DNA from: Caballeronia sp. SBC1
Lineage (GTDB): Bacteria; Pseudomonadota; Gammaproteobacteria; Burkholderiales; Burkholderiaceae
Length of the DNA stretch: 64,000 nt
Direction: 5' to 3'
Assembly (NCBI RefSeq): GCF_011493005.1
Contig: NZ_CP049157.1
Coordinates: 1,922,001 to 1,986,000, forward strand
Of the stretch, positions 46,124-54,986 are shown piece after piece. The first letter of the stretch is position 1. The number at the start of each line of letters is the position of its first letter. The notes under the pieces are model-generated. The model saw nothing but the letters and a program-made list of their open reading frames with translations, was not told the origin of the DNA and ran no database searches. The position numbers and the translations under genes were made by a program.

Positions 46124-49100
46124 CTAGCGTCGGCGCAAATCGAGCGTGAAAGGAAACTCCAGGCTGCGCTTTGGTTCCTCCACGACCATCCGTCCAGGCG
46201 TATGGCCGATTCTGAAAAAGCGCGCGCGCCGCCGGCTTTCCGCCTCGTATGCGTTGACCGGATAAGTCACGTAATTGCGGCCACCCGGATGGGCTACATG
46301 ATACCGGCATCCGCCTATGGACCGGTTGCTCCAGGTGTCGACAATATCAAAGGTAAGCGGTGCATCTACCCCAATTGACGGATGCAGCGCAGTCGGTTGT
46401 GACCATGCCCTGAAGCGCACGCCGGCCACATGTTCGCTCACCCGCCCGGTGGGTTGCAACGGCAGAGGCACGCCGTTGACTGTCACCACATGGCGGTTGT
46501 CGTTGAGCCCGAGCACCCGTACCTCGAGCCGCTCCACCGACGAATCCACGTAGCGCACCGTACCGCCCGGCGACCCCTGCTCGCCCATGACGTGCCACGG
46601 CTCCAACGCGCTGCGCACCGTCAGTTCGATGCCGTTCGTCTGGACGGCTCCCACCAGCGGGAAACGGAACTCGAAATGCGGCGCGAACCACGCGGCATCG
46701 AACGCATAGCCGGCTTCATTGAGGTCCGCGATGACGTCATGGAAATCCATTTCGATAAACGTGCCGAGCATGAAACGGTCATGCAGTTCCGTGTCCCAGC
46801 GCGTGAGGCGCGTGGTGTACGGCTTGTCCCAGAACCGCGCGACGAGCGCACGCAGCAGCAACTGCTGGACGAGGCTCATGCGAGCGTGCGGCGGCATTTC
46901 GAAGCCCCGCAGTTCGAGCAGTCCGAGGCGGCCGGTCGGACCATCGGGGGAATACAACTTGTCGATACAGAATTCCGCGCGATGCGTGTTGCCGGTCACG
47001 TCGATCAGCAGGTTGCGCAGCGTCCGGTCGATCAGCCACGGCGGCAGCAATGCACTGTCGCGTCCGCCCAGGCGTTCGAGCTGATGTTCGATCTCCTTGA
47101 ACGCGATCTCCAGCTCATAAAGCTGGTCGTTGCGGGCTTCGTCAACACGAGGCGCCTGGCTCGTCGGTCCGAGAAACAATCCCGAGAAAAGGTACGACAT
47201 CGACGGATGATTGATGAAATACGCGATCAGGCTTGCAAGCAGGTCGGGACGCCGCAGGAACGGGCTGTCAGCAGGCGTTGCACCGCCAAGCACGAAGTGA
47301 TTGCCGCCGCCCGTGCCGGTGTGTCGCCCATCGGTCATGAACTTTTCGGTGCTGAGATAACTTTCGTGCGCCGATTGATACAGGAACTCGGTGTGATCAA
47401 CGAGTTGATCCCAGCTCGACGCCGGGTGAATGTTCACCTCGATCACGCCTGGGTCCGGCGTGACCTGCAGCATCTTGAGACGGGCATCGCGTGGCGGCGG
47501 ATAACCCTCTATCACCACTTTCATGCGCAGATCGGCGGCTGTTGCTTCAATGGCCGCGAGCAGGTCGAGGTAGTCATCGAGTTCGGTCAGCGGCGGCATG
47601 AACACATGCAGCAGGCTCTTGCCACTTCCGAACGATTTCGCTTCCACGTCCGGTCCTGCCGCACGCGCCGGATCGCGCGCTTCAACGCACAGCGCCGTGC
47701 GCCGGATCCACGAAGCCGACTCGCCACGCGACGGCTCGCGGGTTGAGGTTGCCGGCCGTTGCCCTATGCTCGCCGTTGCGTCCGTACCCGCTCTTTCTTC
47801 CGTGGTCTGTGCAACCACCGGTTCCCCGCGATATTGCATACGCAATTCCATCGCCTGGCGCAACGGCGCGGGCGGCCCGAACGGATCGTGCGGATGTTGA
47901 TAGGGATAGTCCCCCGCGCTCACCCACGGCAGCGATTCGAGCGGCAGCCGATACCCCATCGGCGAGTCGCCGGGAATCAGGTACATGCGGCCATCGCGGA
48001 AGAACCAGGGGCCGCTGACCCACGCCGGCGCTTGCATCGGGACATCACGTTCGCGGGCGATAGGCAGCACATAACCCGTCACCTGCGACAGGCCTGCGTC
48101 GAACACACGCCGCAAGCGCATGCGTTCCATTTCGTCGTCAAGTTCGGATTCGAACGGGTCCACGTTCACCGGCAGGCGACGTTCACGCCAGAGGTAGTAG
48201 AACGTGTCTTCGTAACCGGGCTGGATATACGACGGATCCAGCGAGACCTTGTCCGCCAGATGTTCGATAAATCGCCGAGCATCTTCAGCGGTGTAATGGC
48301 CGGGATCACGTTCGTCGGCGAATAGCGTCGGGTCTTCCCAGATCGGCTCGCCATCTGCACGCCAGAACAGCGACATGGCCCAGCGCGGCAACTGCTCGCC
48401 CGGATACCACTTGCCTTGACCGAGATGCAGAAAGCCGCCTACGCCATATCGTGCACGCAACTTGTCCATCAGCGAAACGGCATAACCGCGCTTCGTCGGA
48501 CCGAGTGCGTCGGTGTTCCACTCCGCCGCATCGCGGTCGCTCACGGCGACGAACGTAGGTTCGCCGCCCATCGTCAGGCGCACGTCCATGTCGGTCAGTT
48601 GCTGGTCGACTTGCGCGCCCATCTCCTGGACCGCGGTCCACACTTCTTCCGTGTACGGCTTTGTCACGCGCGGGGTTTCGAGCACGCGCTGCACCTGCAT
48701 GATGTGCTCGAACTCGACCTCGCTTTCATCGACAGCGCCAAAGATAGGCGCAGCACTCCCCGGTTCAGGTGTGCAGGCGACAGGGATATGTCCCTCGCCG
48801 GCCAGCAGCCCGGAGGTCGGGTCGAGTCCGATCCAGCCCGCGCCGGGCAGGAAGACCTCGCACCACGCGTGCAGGTCGGTGAAGTCGACTTCAGTACCGC
48901 TCGGGCCATCGAGGGACTTCTGGTCCGGGGCGAGCTGGATCAGGTAACCCGACACGAAACGCGCCGCCAGTCCGAGCTGCCGCAAGGTTTCGACGAGCAG
49001 CCAACCCGTGTCGCGGCAGGACCCCAATGCTTTGTCGAGCGTCTCTTCTGGCGTCTGAACGCCGGGCTCCATCCGAATCACGTAGCCAATGTTCTGCTGC

Positions 49101-49555
49101 AGCCGCTGGTTCAGCGCGACCAGGAAATCGGCCGTCCCTGTAGGCGTCTTGTCGATGCTCTCGACAAACTTCGCCAGCAAAGGCGTTGGCTCGCGCTTGA
49201 TCAGATACGGCGCGAGTTCAGCCGCGAGTTCCGGTTCGTAGGTGAACGGGAATTTCTCGGCGTAGGGCTCGAGGAAGAAGTCGAAGGGGTTGTACACCGC
49301 CATCTCGGCGACCAGATCGACCGTGATCTTGAATTCCCGCGTTTTTTCGGGGAAGACGAGCCGCGCCTGATAGTTGGCGAACGCGTCCTGCTGCCAGTTG
49401 ATGAAGTGTTCGGCTGGCTCGACCCGCATCGAATAGGAGACGATCGGCGTACGGCAATGCGGCGCGGGCCGCAGGCGCACGACCTGCGGAGAAAGGCCGA
49501 CGAGGCGGTCATAACGGTAGTGCGTGACATGGTTCAACGCGACACGGATTGACAC
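46124..49555 (-). CDS. Transglutaminase-DUF2126 fusion protein
   Basis: A 1143-residue protein. Residues 1-290 are a transglutaminase-like module: N-terminal VALNHVTHYRYDRLVGLSPQ, triad C180 (LGSCRD), H229 (DLHAWCEVF) and D245 (GLDPTSG). The remaining ~850 residues are the DUF2126 region (LTMGGEPTFVAVSDRDAAEW, NHFVLGGATPADSPFLRRPD). The start is taken as GTG at 49553-49555, because AGGAGT precedes it and homologues begin SIRVALNHVTHYRY; an ATG nine codons upstream is possible. First gene of the minus-strand unit; divergent from the zinc peptidase gene. Confidence 0.92.
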   Translation of the reverse strand: MSIRVALNHVTHYRYDRLVGLSPQVVRLRPAPHCRTPIVSYSMRVEPAEHFINWQQDAFANYQARLVFPEKTREFKITVDLVAEMAVYNPFDFFLEPYAEKFPFTYEPELAAELAPYLIKREPTPLLAKFVESIDKTPTGTADFLVALNQRLQQNIGYVIRMEPGVQTPEETLDKALGSCRDTGWLLVETLRQLGLAARFVSGYLIQLAPDQKSLDGPSGTEVDFTDLHAWCEVFLPGAGWIGLDPTSGLLAGEGHIPVACTPEPGSAAPIFGAVDESEVEFEHIMQVQRVLETPRVTKPYTEEVWTAVQEMGAQVDQQLTDMDVRLTMGGEPTFVAVSDRDAAEWNTDALGPTKRGYAVSLMDKLRARYGVGGFLHLGQGKWYPGEQLPRWAMSLFWRADGEPIWEDPTLFADERDPGHYTAEDARRFIEHLADKVSLDPSYIQPGYEDTFYYLWRERRLPVNVDPFESELDDEMERMRLRRVFDAGLSQVTGYVLPIARERDVPMQAPAWVSGPWFFRDGRMYLIPGDSPMGYRLPLESLPWVSAGDYPYQHPHDPFGPPAPLRQAMELRMQYRGEPVVAQTTEERAGTDATASIGQRPATSTREPSRGESASWIRRTALCVEARDPARAAGPDVEAKSFGSGKSLLHVFMPPLTELDDYLDLLAAIEATAADLRMKVVIEGYPPPRDARLKMLQVTPDPGVIEVNIHPASSWDQLVDHTEFLYQSAHESYLSTEKFMTDGRHTGTGGGNHFVLGGATPADSPFLRRPDLLASLIAYFINHPSMSYLFSGLFLGPTSQAPRVDEARNDQLYELEIAFKEIEHQLERLGGRDSALLPPWLIDRTLRNLLIDVTGNTHRAEFCIDKLYSPDGPTGRLGLLELRGFEMPPHARMSLVQQLLLRALVARFWDKPYTTRLTRWDTELHDRFMLGTFIEMDFHDVIADLNEAGYAFDAAWFAPHFEFRFPLVGAVQTNGIELTVRSALEPWHVMGEQGSPGGTVRYVDSSVERLEVRVLGLNDNRHVVTVNGVPLPLQPTGRVSEHVAGVRFRAWSQPTALHPSIGVDAPLTFDIVDTWSNRSIGGCRYHVAHPGGRNYVTYPVNAYEAESRRRARFFRIGHTPGRMVVEEPKRSLEFPFTLDLRRR

Positions 49556-49831
49556 ACCTGACTCCTGGACGAATTTTGGCACTCTTCAAAAGCAAACTCC
49601 ATGCCGTTTGGCTAAACACGCCATCGGGCAAGGCTCCCGGAAACTTCCATGCACTCAATACTGCGTTTTAAGCCTTCCCCAGCATCCGTTGATGCACCAA
49701 CCTGGCGCGTAAAACGCCCTTTGCGTCTGGACCGGACCGTTCCTGCAGCGGCACGTGGCTTGCTTGGCAGGAAGCCACCATCGAGCCACCGTCACAGTTT
49801 TCACACCCGCATTCCAGCCTATCTCTTCAAT

Positions 49832-50998
49832 ATGAAAACATTTCATTGCGGCCGTTGCCAGCATCACGTTTTTTTTGAGAACGTGAAATGCGAATCCTGT
49901 GCGGCGTTGCTGGGCTTCGTGCCTGAATTGTCCGAAGTTTGCGCGTTCGAACCGGCCGGCGACTCGGCTGGCGATTCGTCCGGCATTGCGCTGTGGCGCG
50001 CGCTGAATCCATCGGCGAACGGTGCGCTGTTCCGGCAGTGCAACAACTACGCGCTCGAGAATGTCTGCAACTGGATGATCCCCGCCGACTCGCCGGACGT
50101 GTTGTGCCCGGCGTGCAGCCTGACGCAGACCATCCCCAATCTCACCCAGCCGAACAATCGCGTCTACTGGTACAAGCTCGAGACGGCCAAGCGGCGCTTG
50201 CTGTTTGCGCTCTCGGCGCTCGGCCTGAACACGGATTCGCGACGGTCCAATCCGGAAACCGGTTTGCAGTTCGAGTTTCTTGAAGACGGCAACATGGGGG
50301 CGAAGGTCCTGACCGGTCACGACAACGGCCTCATTACGATGAACATAGCCGAAGCCGACGACGCCCTGCGCGAAGGCATGCGCGCGGAAATGCACGAGCC
50401 GTACCGGACCCTGCTCGGGCATTTCCGGCATGAGATAGGCCATTACTATTTCGACCGGCTCGTAGCGAATACAAGCTGGGAAGAACCGTTTCGCGAGATG
50501 TTCGGCGACGAGCGCGTCGACTACGCTCAAGCACTTCAGGCCCATTACGACAATGGACCGCCAGCCGACTGGGACCAGTCTTATGTGAGCGCCTACGCCA
50601 CCACGCATCCGTGGGAAGACTGGGCCGAGACATGGGCACATTACCTGCATATCGTCGATACGGTGGACACCGCCGCGGCCTGCGGATTCAAGCTTGATCC
50701 AAAGTCGGAAAACGAGCCTTCGCTTACCGAGATCGAGCCGGTCGAGAACACCAGTTTCGATAACCTCATGAAGCAATGGTTTCCGTTGATGTATGCATTG
50801 AACAGCTTGAATCGAAGTCTGGGACTGGCTGATGCGTACCCGTTCACGCTCTCGCCGAAGGTCGTCGCCAAGCTGCGTTTCGTGCATAAGGTGATTGCGA
50901 GCGCGGGTGCTCAGAATCAAGCGAACCAAGCGAAAGAAGCGAACGCTGATGTTCAGCAAGACATCAAGCAAGACCAACCAGCAGCGGCAGCGGGTTGA
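49832..50998 (+). CDS. Zinc-ribbon putative metallopeptidase
   Basis: A 388-residue soluble protein. The N-terminus has a zinc ribbon (C6, C9, C20, C23) and a second Cys set (C70, C79, C92, C95). The central HExxH zinc-peptidase site is H200-E201-I-G-H204 within GHFRHEIGHYYFDRL, followed by FGDERVDYAQALQAHY, which may supply the third ligand. The C-terminal 40 residues are Gln/Lys/Ala-rich. The longer frame from 49649 adds sequence without conserved motifs. It is between, and on the opposite strand from, the DUF2126 gene, and precedes transglutaminase C, so it is probably part of this system. Confidence 0.85.
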   Translation: MKTFHCGRCQHHVFFENVKCESCAALLGFVPELSEVCAFEPAGDSAGDSSGIALWRALNPSANGALFRQCNNYALENVCNWMIPADSPDVLCPACSLTQTIPNLTQPNNRVYWYKLETAKRRLLFALSALGLNTDSRRSNPETGLQFEFLEDGNMGAKVLTGHDNGLITMNIAEADDALREGMRAEMHEPYRTLLGHFRHEIGHYYFDRLVANTSWEEPFREMFGDERVDYAQALQAHYDNGPPADWDQSYVSAYATTHPWEDWAETWAHYLHIVDTVDTAAACGFKLDPKSENEPSLTEIEPVENTSFDNLMKQWFPLMYALNSLNRSLGLADAYPFTLSPKVVAKLRFVHKVIASAGAQNQANQAKEANADVQQDIKQDQPAAAAG

Positions 50999-51135
50999 TC
51001 AGTAATTAATCAGTAGTTCGATGTATTTAACGCCGTCTTGACCACCTTTCATGGTGAAATAAGCGACGTCAATGCCAGCAGCTCCGCGGCCGAGACTCGG
51101 CCATTTGAGCGCCCCAACCAAAAAAGGTCAGTCCG

Positions 51136-51939
51136 ATGAAGCTCCGCGTTGGTTACGAACTGGTCTACGAATGCGTGCAGCCGACACCGATGCTGCTGAT
51201 GCTGAATATGCACGCGTCGCGGGCGCAGAACATCCTTGTTCCGGACATCCTGAGGGTCAACCCGCAGGTGCCCTACTCGCAGTATCACGACTCATTCGGC
51301 AACTTATGCAGCCGGCTGGTTGCGCCCCAAGGCTGGCTCACGCTGTCCACTCAGGGGCTGATCGACGTGCCGCCTTATCCGGAAGTGCAGGAGCCCAACG
51401 AGTATCAGCATGCGGTTGAAGAACTGCCCGACGAGTGCATGCAGTTCCTGATTGGCAGCCGCTACTGCGAGACCGACCTGCTGTCCGATGCCGCCTGGCA
51501 GATGTTCGGCCATACGCCGCTCGGACGCGCCCGGGTGCAGGCTATTTGCGACTTTGTTCATCGGCACATCCGCTTCGACTACAACTGCGCGCGCCCGACC
51601 AGGACGGCTTTCGAAGCGTATCGGGAAGGCGTGGGCGTGTGCCGGGACTTTGCTCACCTAGCCGTCGCGTTATGCCGCGCGATGAACATTCCGGCGCGTT
51701 ACTGCACGGGGTATATCAGCGACGTCGGTTTGCCGCCGCCCTATGCACCCATGGACTTCTGCGCCTGGATCGAGGTGTATCTTGGCAACACGTGGCAGAC
51801 ATTCGATCCGCGCAACAATGCGCCGCGCACCGGCCGCGTATTGATGGCAAGAGGCCGCGACGCCGCCGATGTCGCGTTGAGCAACACCTTCGGTGCCACC
51901 ACGCTGGTCAGGTTTAGCGTGGTCTGCGAGCCTCAGTAG
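51136..51939 (+). CDS. Transglutaminase-like protein C
   Basis: A 267-residue transglutaminase-fold protein. N-terminal beta domain about 1-85; core from about 130. The nucleophile C169 is in GVGVCRDFAH and the Asp D224 in TFDPRNN. The position of the usual catalytic His (HAW in the other two paralogues) is C209 in MDFCAWIEVY. This suggests altered chemistry or a non-catalytic role, although this subgroup may naturally vary there. C-terminal GRDAADVALSNTFG is typical of the subgroup. Start ATG 51136. Same strand as the zinc peptidase, 137 bases after it. Confidence 0.88.
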   Translation: MKLRVGYELVYECVQPTPMLLMLNMHASRAQNILVPDILRVNPQVPYSQYHDSFGNLCSRLVAPQGWLTLSTQGLIDVPPYPEVQEPNEYQHAVEELPDECMQFLIGSRYCETDLLSDAAWQMFGHTPLGRARVQAICDFVHRHIRFDYNCARPTRTAFEAYREGVGVCRDFAHLAVALCRAMNIPARYCTGYISDVGLPPPYAPMDFCAWIEVYLGNTWQTFDPRNNAPRTGRVLMARGRDAADVALSNTFGATTLVRFSVVCEPQ

Positions 51940-51977
51940 TTCCTTAGCAAACCGCACGACGTATTCAACAACCACAT

Positions 51978-52490
51978 TCAGCAGAGCGCGGGCGCCGTGC
52001 GAGCCAGCCGATGGAAGTGGCGGCCGAAATAGATCAGGCTGTCGCCGTCGCCCCGCACTACGATGTCCGCTACTTCCACGAACATCACCGAGTGCGAGCC
52101 CACCGTTTTAGTATCGACGATACGGCCTTCAAGGCTAGCGAGTGCGTCAGCTAGAACGGGCAAGCCGAGGCGCCCCGCGGTCCAGGTCTGCTGCTCGAAT
52201 CGTTCGCTCATCGGCAAGTTGGTCATGCCGGCGAAATGACGCGCCAGTTCCTGATGATCGGCAGGCAGCACATTGATGCAGACGTTGCCGTTCCCCGCGA
52301 GTACGGAATGGGCGAAGCTCGACTGGTTCACGCAGACAAGCATGGTGGGCGGTGTGTCGGTCACCGAACACACCGCGCTTGCGGTCATGCCGCAGCGACC
52401 GCGCGGGCCGTCGGTGGTGATGATGTTGACGGCCGCCGACAGGTACGCCATGGCCTCCCGAAACAGCTTGCGGGTGCTGTCGTTATTCAT
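51978..52490 (-). CDS. Flavin reductase family protein
   Basis: A 170-residue FMN-binding split-barrel flavin reductase, which supplies reduced flavin to a monooxygenase. Typical landmarks are AMAYLSAAVNIITTDGPRGRCGMTASAVCSVT near the N-terminus, PPTMLVCVNQSSFAHS, FCINVL-like VCINVLPADHQELA, and SHSVMFVEVADI. It converges on transglutaminase C (38-base gap). No monooxygenase gene adjoins it, so its partner is elsewhere. Confidence 0.9.
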   Translation of the reverse strand: MNNDSTRKLFREAMAYLSAAVNIITTDGPRGRCGMTASAVCSVTDTPPTMLVCVNQSSFAHSVLAGNGNVCINVLPADHQELARHFAGMTNLPMSERFEQQTWTAGRLGLPVLADALASLEGRIVDTKTVGSHSVMFVEVADIVVRGDGDSLIYFGRHFHRLARTAPALC

Positions 52491-52812
52491 GTATTTGCTC
52501 CCCGGTTCACGCTAATACATCCGAATGCATCGGACTCGATTCCGAGTCCTGCTGCGCCTGGTGCTTTTTCATCGGGTCGCTTCGCCGCGAATGGCGAACT
52601 ACAGATAACGACCGTGCCAACCGCAAGATACGCAAGCCAGGCTGCATTCGGTAATGGCGGTAGATTGCCGCGATCCCGCCAGGGCGGTATGCCTGCTGGA
52701 CCACATCCGCGGATAAATGATCGGGGAACGGCCATGCAGCGTTAGCCGGATTGCCCGGCTAACGCTGCGGTTCGATGCGTAGGTTCAGTACGCGGGGAGA
52801 TTGATGCCGCTG
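52491..52812. other. Intergenic stretch with two hairpins
   Basis: About 320 bases without a recognised gene. It contains GGACTCG/CGAGTCC around ATTC at 52532-52549, 42 bases before the flavin reductase start, and the much stronger inverted repeat at 52736-52768. Confidence 0.5.
52736..52768. repeat. Perfect 14-bp inverted repeat
   Basis: GCAGCGTTAGCCGG and CCGGCTAACGCTGC are exact reverse complements around ATTGC. It lies 45 bases beyond the end of the VOC gene on the minus strand. No T-run follows on either side, so it may be an mRNA-end stabiliser, a factor-dependent terminator or a dispersed REP-like unit. Confidence 0.7.
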
Positions 52813-53247
52813 TTACTTCGCAAACAGCGAAGCGATGTTCGCAAACGCCTTGATCTCGAGCGCATTGCCCGACGGGTCCAGAAAGAACATGGTCGCCTGT
52901 TCACCGACTTCGCCCTTGAAGCGCACATGCGGCTCGATGATGAATTCCACGCCCGCCGCCGTGAGTTTGTCCGATGCAGCTTGCCACTGATCCATGGGCA
53001 ACACCACGCCGAAGTGCCGGACCGGGACTGCGTCGCCGTCTACCTCGCTCGTCTTCCGATGACCAATTTCTTCCGGCGCAAGATGGGCCACGATCTGGTG
53101 CCCGTAGAAATTGAAATCGACCCAGTCGGCCGAGCTACGGCCTTCCGGGCAGCCGAGCAGGTCGCCATAAAACTCACGGGCGGCCGCAATGTCATGGACC
53201 GGAAAGGCGAGGTGAAAAGGGGAAATGGCAGCAGTGGTGTCGCTCAT
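52813..53247 (-). CDS. VOC-family (glyoxalase/dioxygenase-like) protein
   Basis: A 144-residue vicinal-oxygen-chelate protein with two beta-alpha-beta-beta-beta modules. Residues [23 protein letters not shown] and [18 protein letters not shown] start the modules, with a metal-ligand His in each, and [15 protein letters not shown] ends the second with the ligand Glu. It could be a dioxygenase, isomerase or resistance protein; substrate not readable. Divergent from the LysR gene at 53454, its likely regulator. Confidence 0.9.
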   Translation of the reverse strand: MSDTTAAISPFHLAFPVHDIAAAREFYGDLLGCPEGRSSADWVDFNFYGHQIVAHLAPEEIGHRKTSEVDGDAVPVRHFGVVLPMDQWQAASDKLTAAGVEFIIEPHVRFKGEVGEQATMFFLDPSGNALEIKAFANIASLFAK

Positions 53248-53453
53248 GGCAGGCTCGGATATCGGTTGAGTGGTGCTTATTCGACAACGCGGACGAGGTC
53301 TGTCCGCGCCGCCCTCATGGTGCGCGAAAAATGGCTATCACGCCATGGGAAGACAGTTTAGGGGCAACAAGAATAGTTGAATAACGATAGTTTTTTTATC
53401 TCAGCATCAATAAAATCGATAAATAAAAGCCAACAAAAGCGGTCGATAAAACC

Positions 53454-54320
53454 ATGATGCGAGAACTGAAAACCTTTCTGGCGGTAGTGCGTTTCGGGAC
53501 GTTCGCGAGTGCCGGCGCGCATATCGGGCTGACGCAATCGGCTGTCAGCGCACAGATTCAGCGGCTGGAGGAAGACCTGGGTTTCCCGCTATTCGACCGG
53601 ACGGGGCGCTCGGCCACGCTCAACGCAGCAGGCAAGCAGACGGTCGATTCGGCCGAAGAATTGTTGTCGGTCTACGCTCGCCTGGCCGCGCGGGGCGGCA
53701 CAGCGGAACAGTCGGGCCTGCTGCGGGTAGGGGCTATTGCTTCGGCGCAGGCGTCATTTCTGGTGAGCGCCATTGAACTGTTCCGGCAGACTTCTCCCGG
53801 GTGGCGAATCCGCGTGGTGCCTGGCGTGTCGCTCAATCTGCTTGCGCAGGTGGACTCCGGCGAGGTCGACGTCGCGGTGATTATCAAACCCCCTTTCGCG
53901 TTGCCAGCGGAACTGCACTGGCGCACCTTGCTCACGGAAACCTTCGTGCTGCTGGTCCCGCACGAGCTTGCGGATCAACCGTGGCGCGCGCTACTCAAGT
54001 CGGAGCCGTTTATTCGATACGACCGGAGTTCCTTTGGAGGCCGCCTCGTCGACCGCTTTCTCAGGAGGATTCGCGTGACGGTGCAGGACGTGGTCGAGCT
54101 GGATGAATTGCAGGGAATTGTCGGGCTCGTGGCGCACGGGGTAGGCATTGCGCTGATCCCGCAATCATCCGCGCTGCACATACCGGAGACCGTACACGCG
54201 TTGTCTCTTGGAGACGAGACCTTCACGCGTGAAATCGGCCTCGTCCAGCGGCATACGCGCAATGAGCAAACCGTCAGCGTGCAATTCGCCGGGTCCGTGT
54301 GTGCAGTTCTGCCGCGGTGA
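53454..54320 (+). CDS. LysR-family regulator
   Basis: A 288-residue LysR protein. HTH at residues 1-62 (ELKTFLAVVRFGTFASAGAHIGLTQSAVSAQ) followed by the effector-binding domain (GLLRVGAIASAQASFLVSAI). The 206-base gap to the divergent VOC gene contains AT-rich sequence with ATCGATAAA-type motifs where its sites could lie. The gene is followed by a clear hairpin. Confidence 0.9.
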   Translation: MMRELKTFLAVVRFGTFASAGAHIGLTQSAVSAQIQRLEEDLGFPLFDRTGRSATLNAAGKQTVDSAEELLSVYARLAARGGTAEQSGLLRVGAIASAQASFLVSAIELFRQTSPGWRIRVVPGVSLNLLAQVDSGEVDVAVIIKPPFALPAELHWRTLLTETFVLLVPHELADQPWRALLKSEPFIRYDRSSFGGRLVDRFLRRIRVTVQDVVELDELQGIVGLVAHGVGIALIPQSSALHIPETVHALSLGDETFTREIGLVQRHTRNEQTVSVQFAGSVCAVLPR

Positions 54321-54324
54321 GGAT

Positions 54325-54349
54325 GCCCGGTTGGTTCGTAGAACCGGGC
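54325..54349. terminator. Hairpin between convergent genes
   Basis: GCCCGGTT pairs perfectly with AACCGGGC around a 9-base loop, 5 bases after the LysR stop and 20 before the end of the convergent small gene. No T-run is present, but position favours a shared terminator. Confidence 0.5.
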
Positions 54350-54368
54350 TAGCGCAGCCACCCCATCG

Positions 54369-54599
54369 TCAAACAATCTGGAACGGCGCTCGCGGTACGG
54401 TATCTCCGTCGAGACTGGCTATCGCCCAGACGACCGCAAAATTCGTGGCGGCATTATGCGACGCGAAACGGCCCAGTGCGCCGTGTGAGCGTTGATTTCC
54501 ATGCTCGTCCCGGATGACAACGAATGAATCGAAGGCGCCCTGGGCGGGGGCAACCATGGGTCGTATAGTTGATCCTCGGTATTGCATTTCCATAATCAT
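54369..54599 (-). CDS. Small hypothetical protein
   Basis: A 76-residue soluble protein, MEMQYRGSTIRPMVAPAQGA at its start, with an alternation of short strands (FDSFVVIRDEHG) and one helix (SHNAATNFAVVWAIASLDGD). AGAGAG precedes the ATG at 54597-54599. Similar short proteins of this layout are common in Burkholderiaceae genomes, but I cannot assign a function. Confidence 0.6.
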   Translation of the reverse strand: MIMEMQYRGSTIRPMVAPAQGAFDSFVVIRDEHGNQRSHGALGRFASHNAATNFAVVWAIASLDGDTVPRAPFQIV

Positions 54600-54752
54600 C
54601 TCTCTTTATTTAGTTGTCGATGCATCTATGCGCAGCGCTACAAATCAATATGCCAAAACGTGAAAGCGAAGCACGCATGGTTGCGTGTTGCATGTGGCAC
54701 CCTTTCAATTCAACTTACCGCGCAACGCATTGTGCAACTCAGCGCGCCACGA

Positions 54753-54986
54753 TCAAGCTGCCGTGTTGACGCATTCGAGCATTCGCTGGACAGTGGCGTG
54801 CTGGGTTGGCGTCAGTTCCGGATAACGCGCCAGATCGACGACACGCTTGCGCCAATAGGCCTGGTCGAGTAGTGAACCGCCGCCCTCGTCGCTCCAGCGC
54901 GGAACGATCCGCTCCAGATGCGCGATCTCCTGCTCGACCAATAATGGATGTCGGGGGGCTATTGGAAATGTCTGGTCAAAGCTCAC
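54753..54986 (-). CDS. Small hypothetical protein
   Basis: A 77-residue acidic, helical protein (HPLLVEQEIAHLERIVPRW, then SLLDQAYWRKRVVDLARYPE). The start is a GTG with GGAG about 10 bases ahead. No membrane segment or known motif. It precedes no obvious partner; function unknown. Confidence 0.55.
   Translation of the reverse strand: MSFDQTFPIAPRHPLLVEQEIAHLERIVPRWSDEGGGSLLDQAYWRKRVVDLARYPELTPTQHATVQRMLECVNTAA

Noticed and set aside
44633-47746. Long plus-strand open frames over the ATP-grasp and DUF2126 genes
   Set aside because: Both lie opposite strongly conserved coding sequence and carry no recognisable motif.
49655-50977. Minus-strand 440-codon frame opposite the zinc peptidase
   Set aside because: The plus strand has zinc-ribbon and HExxH motifs; the minus frame has none.
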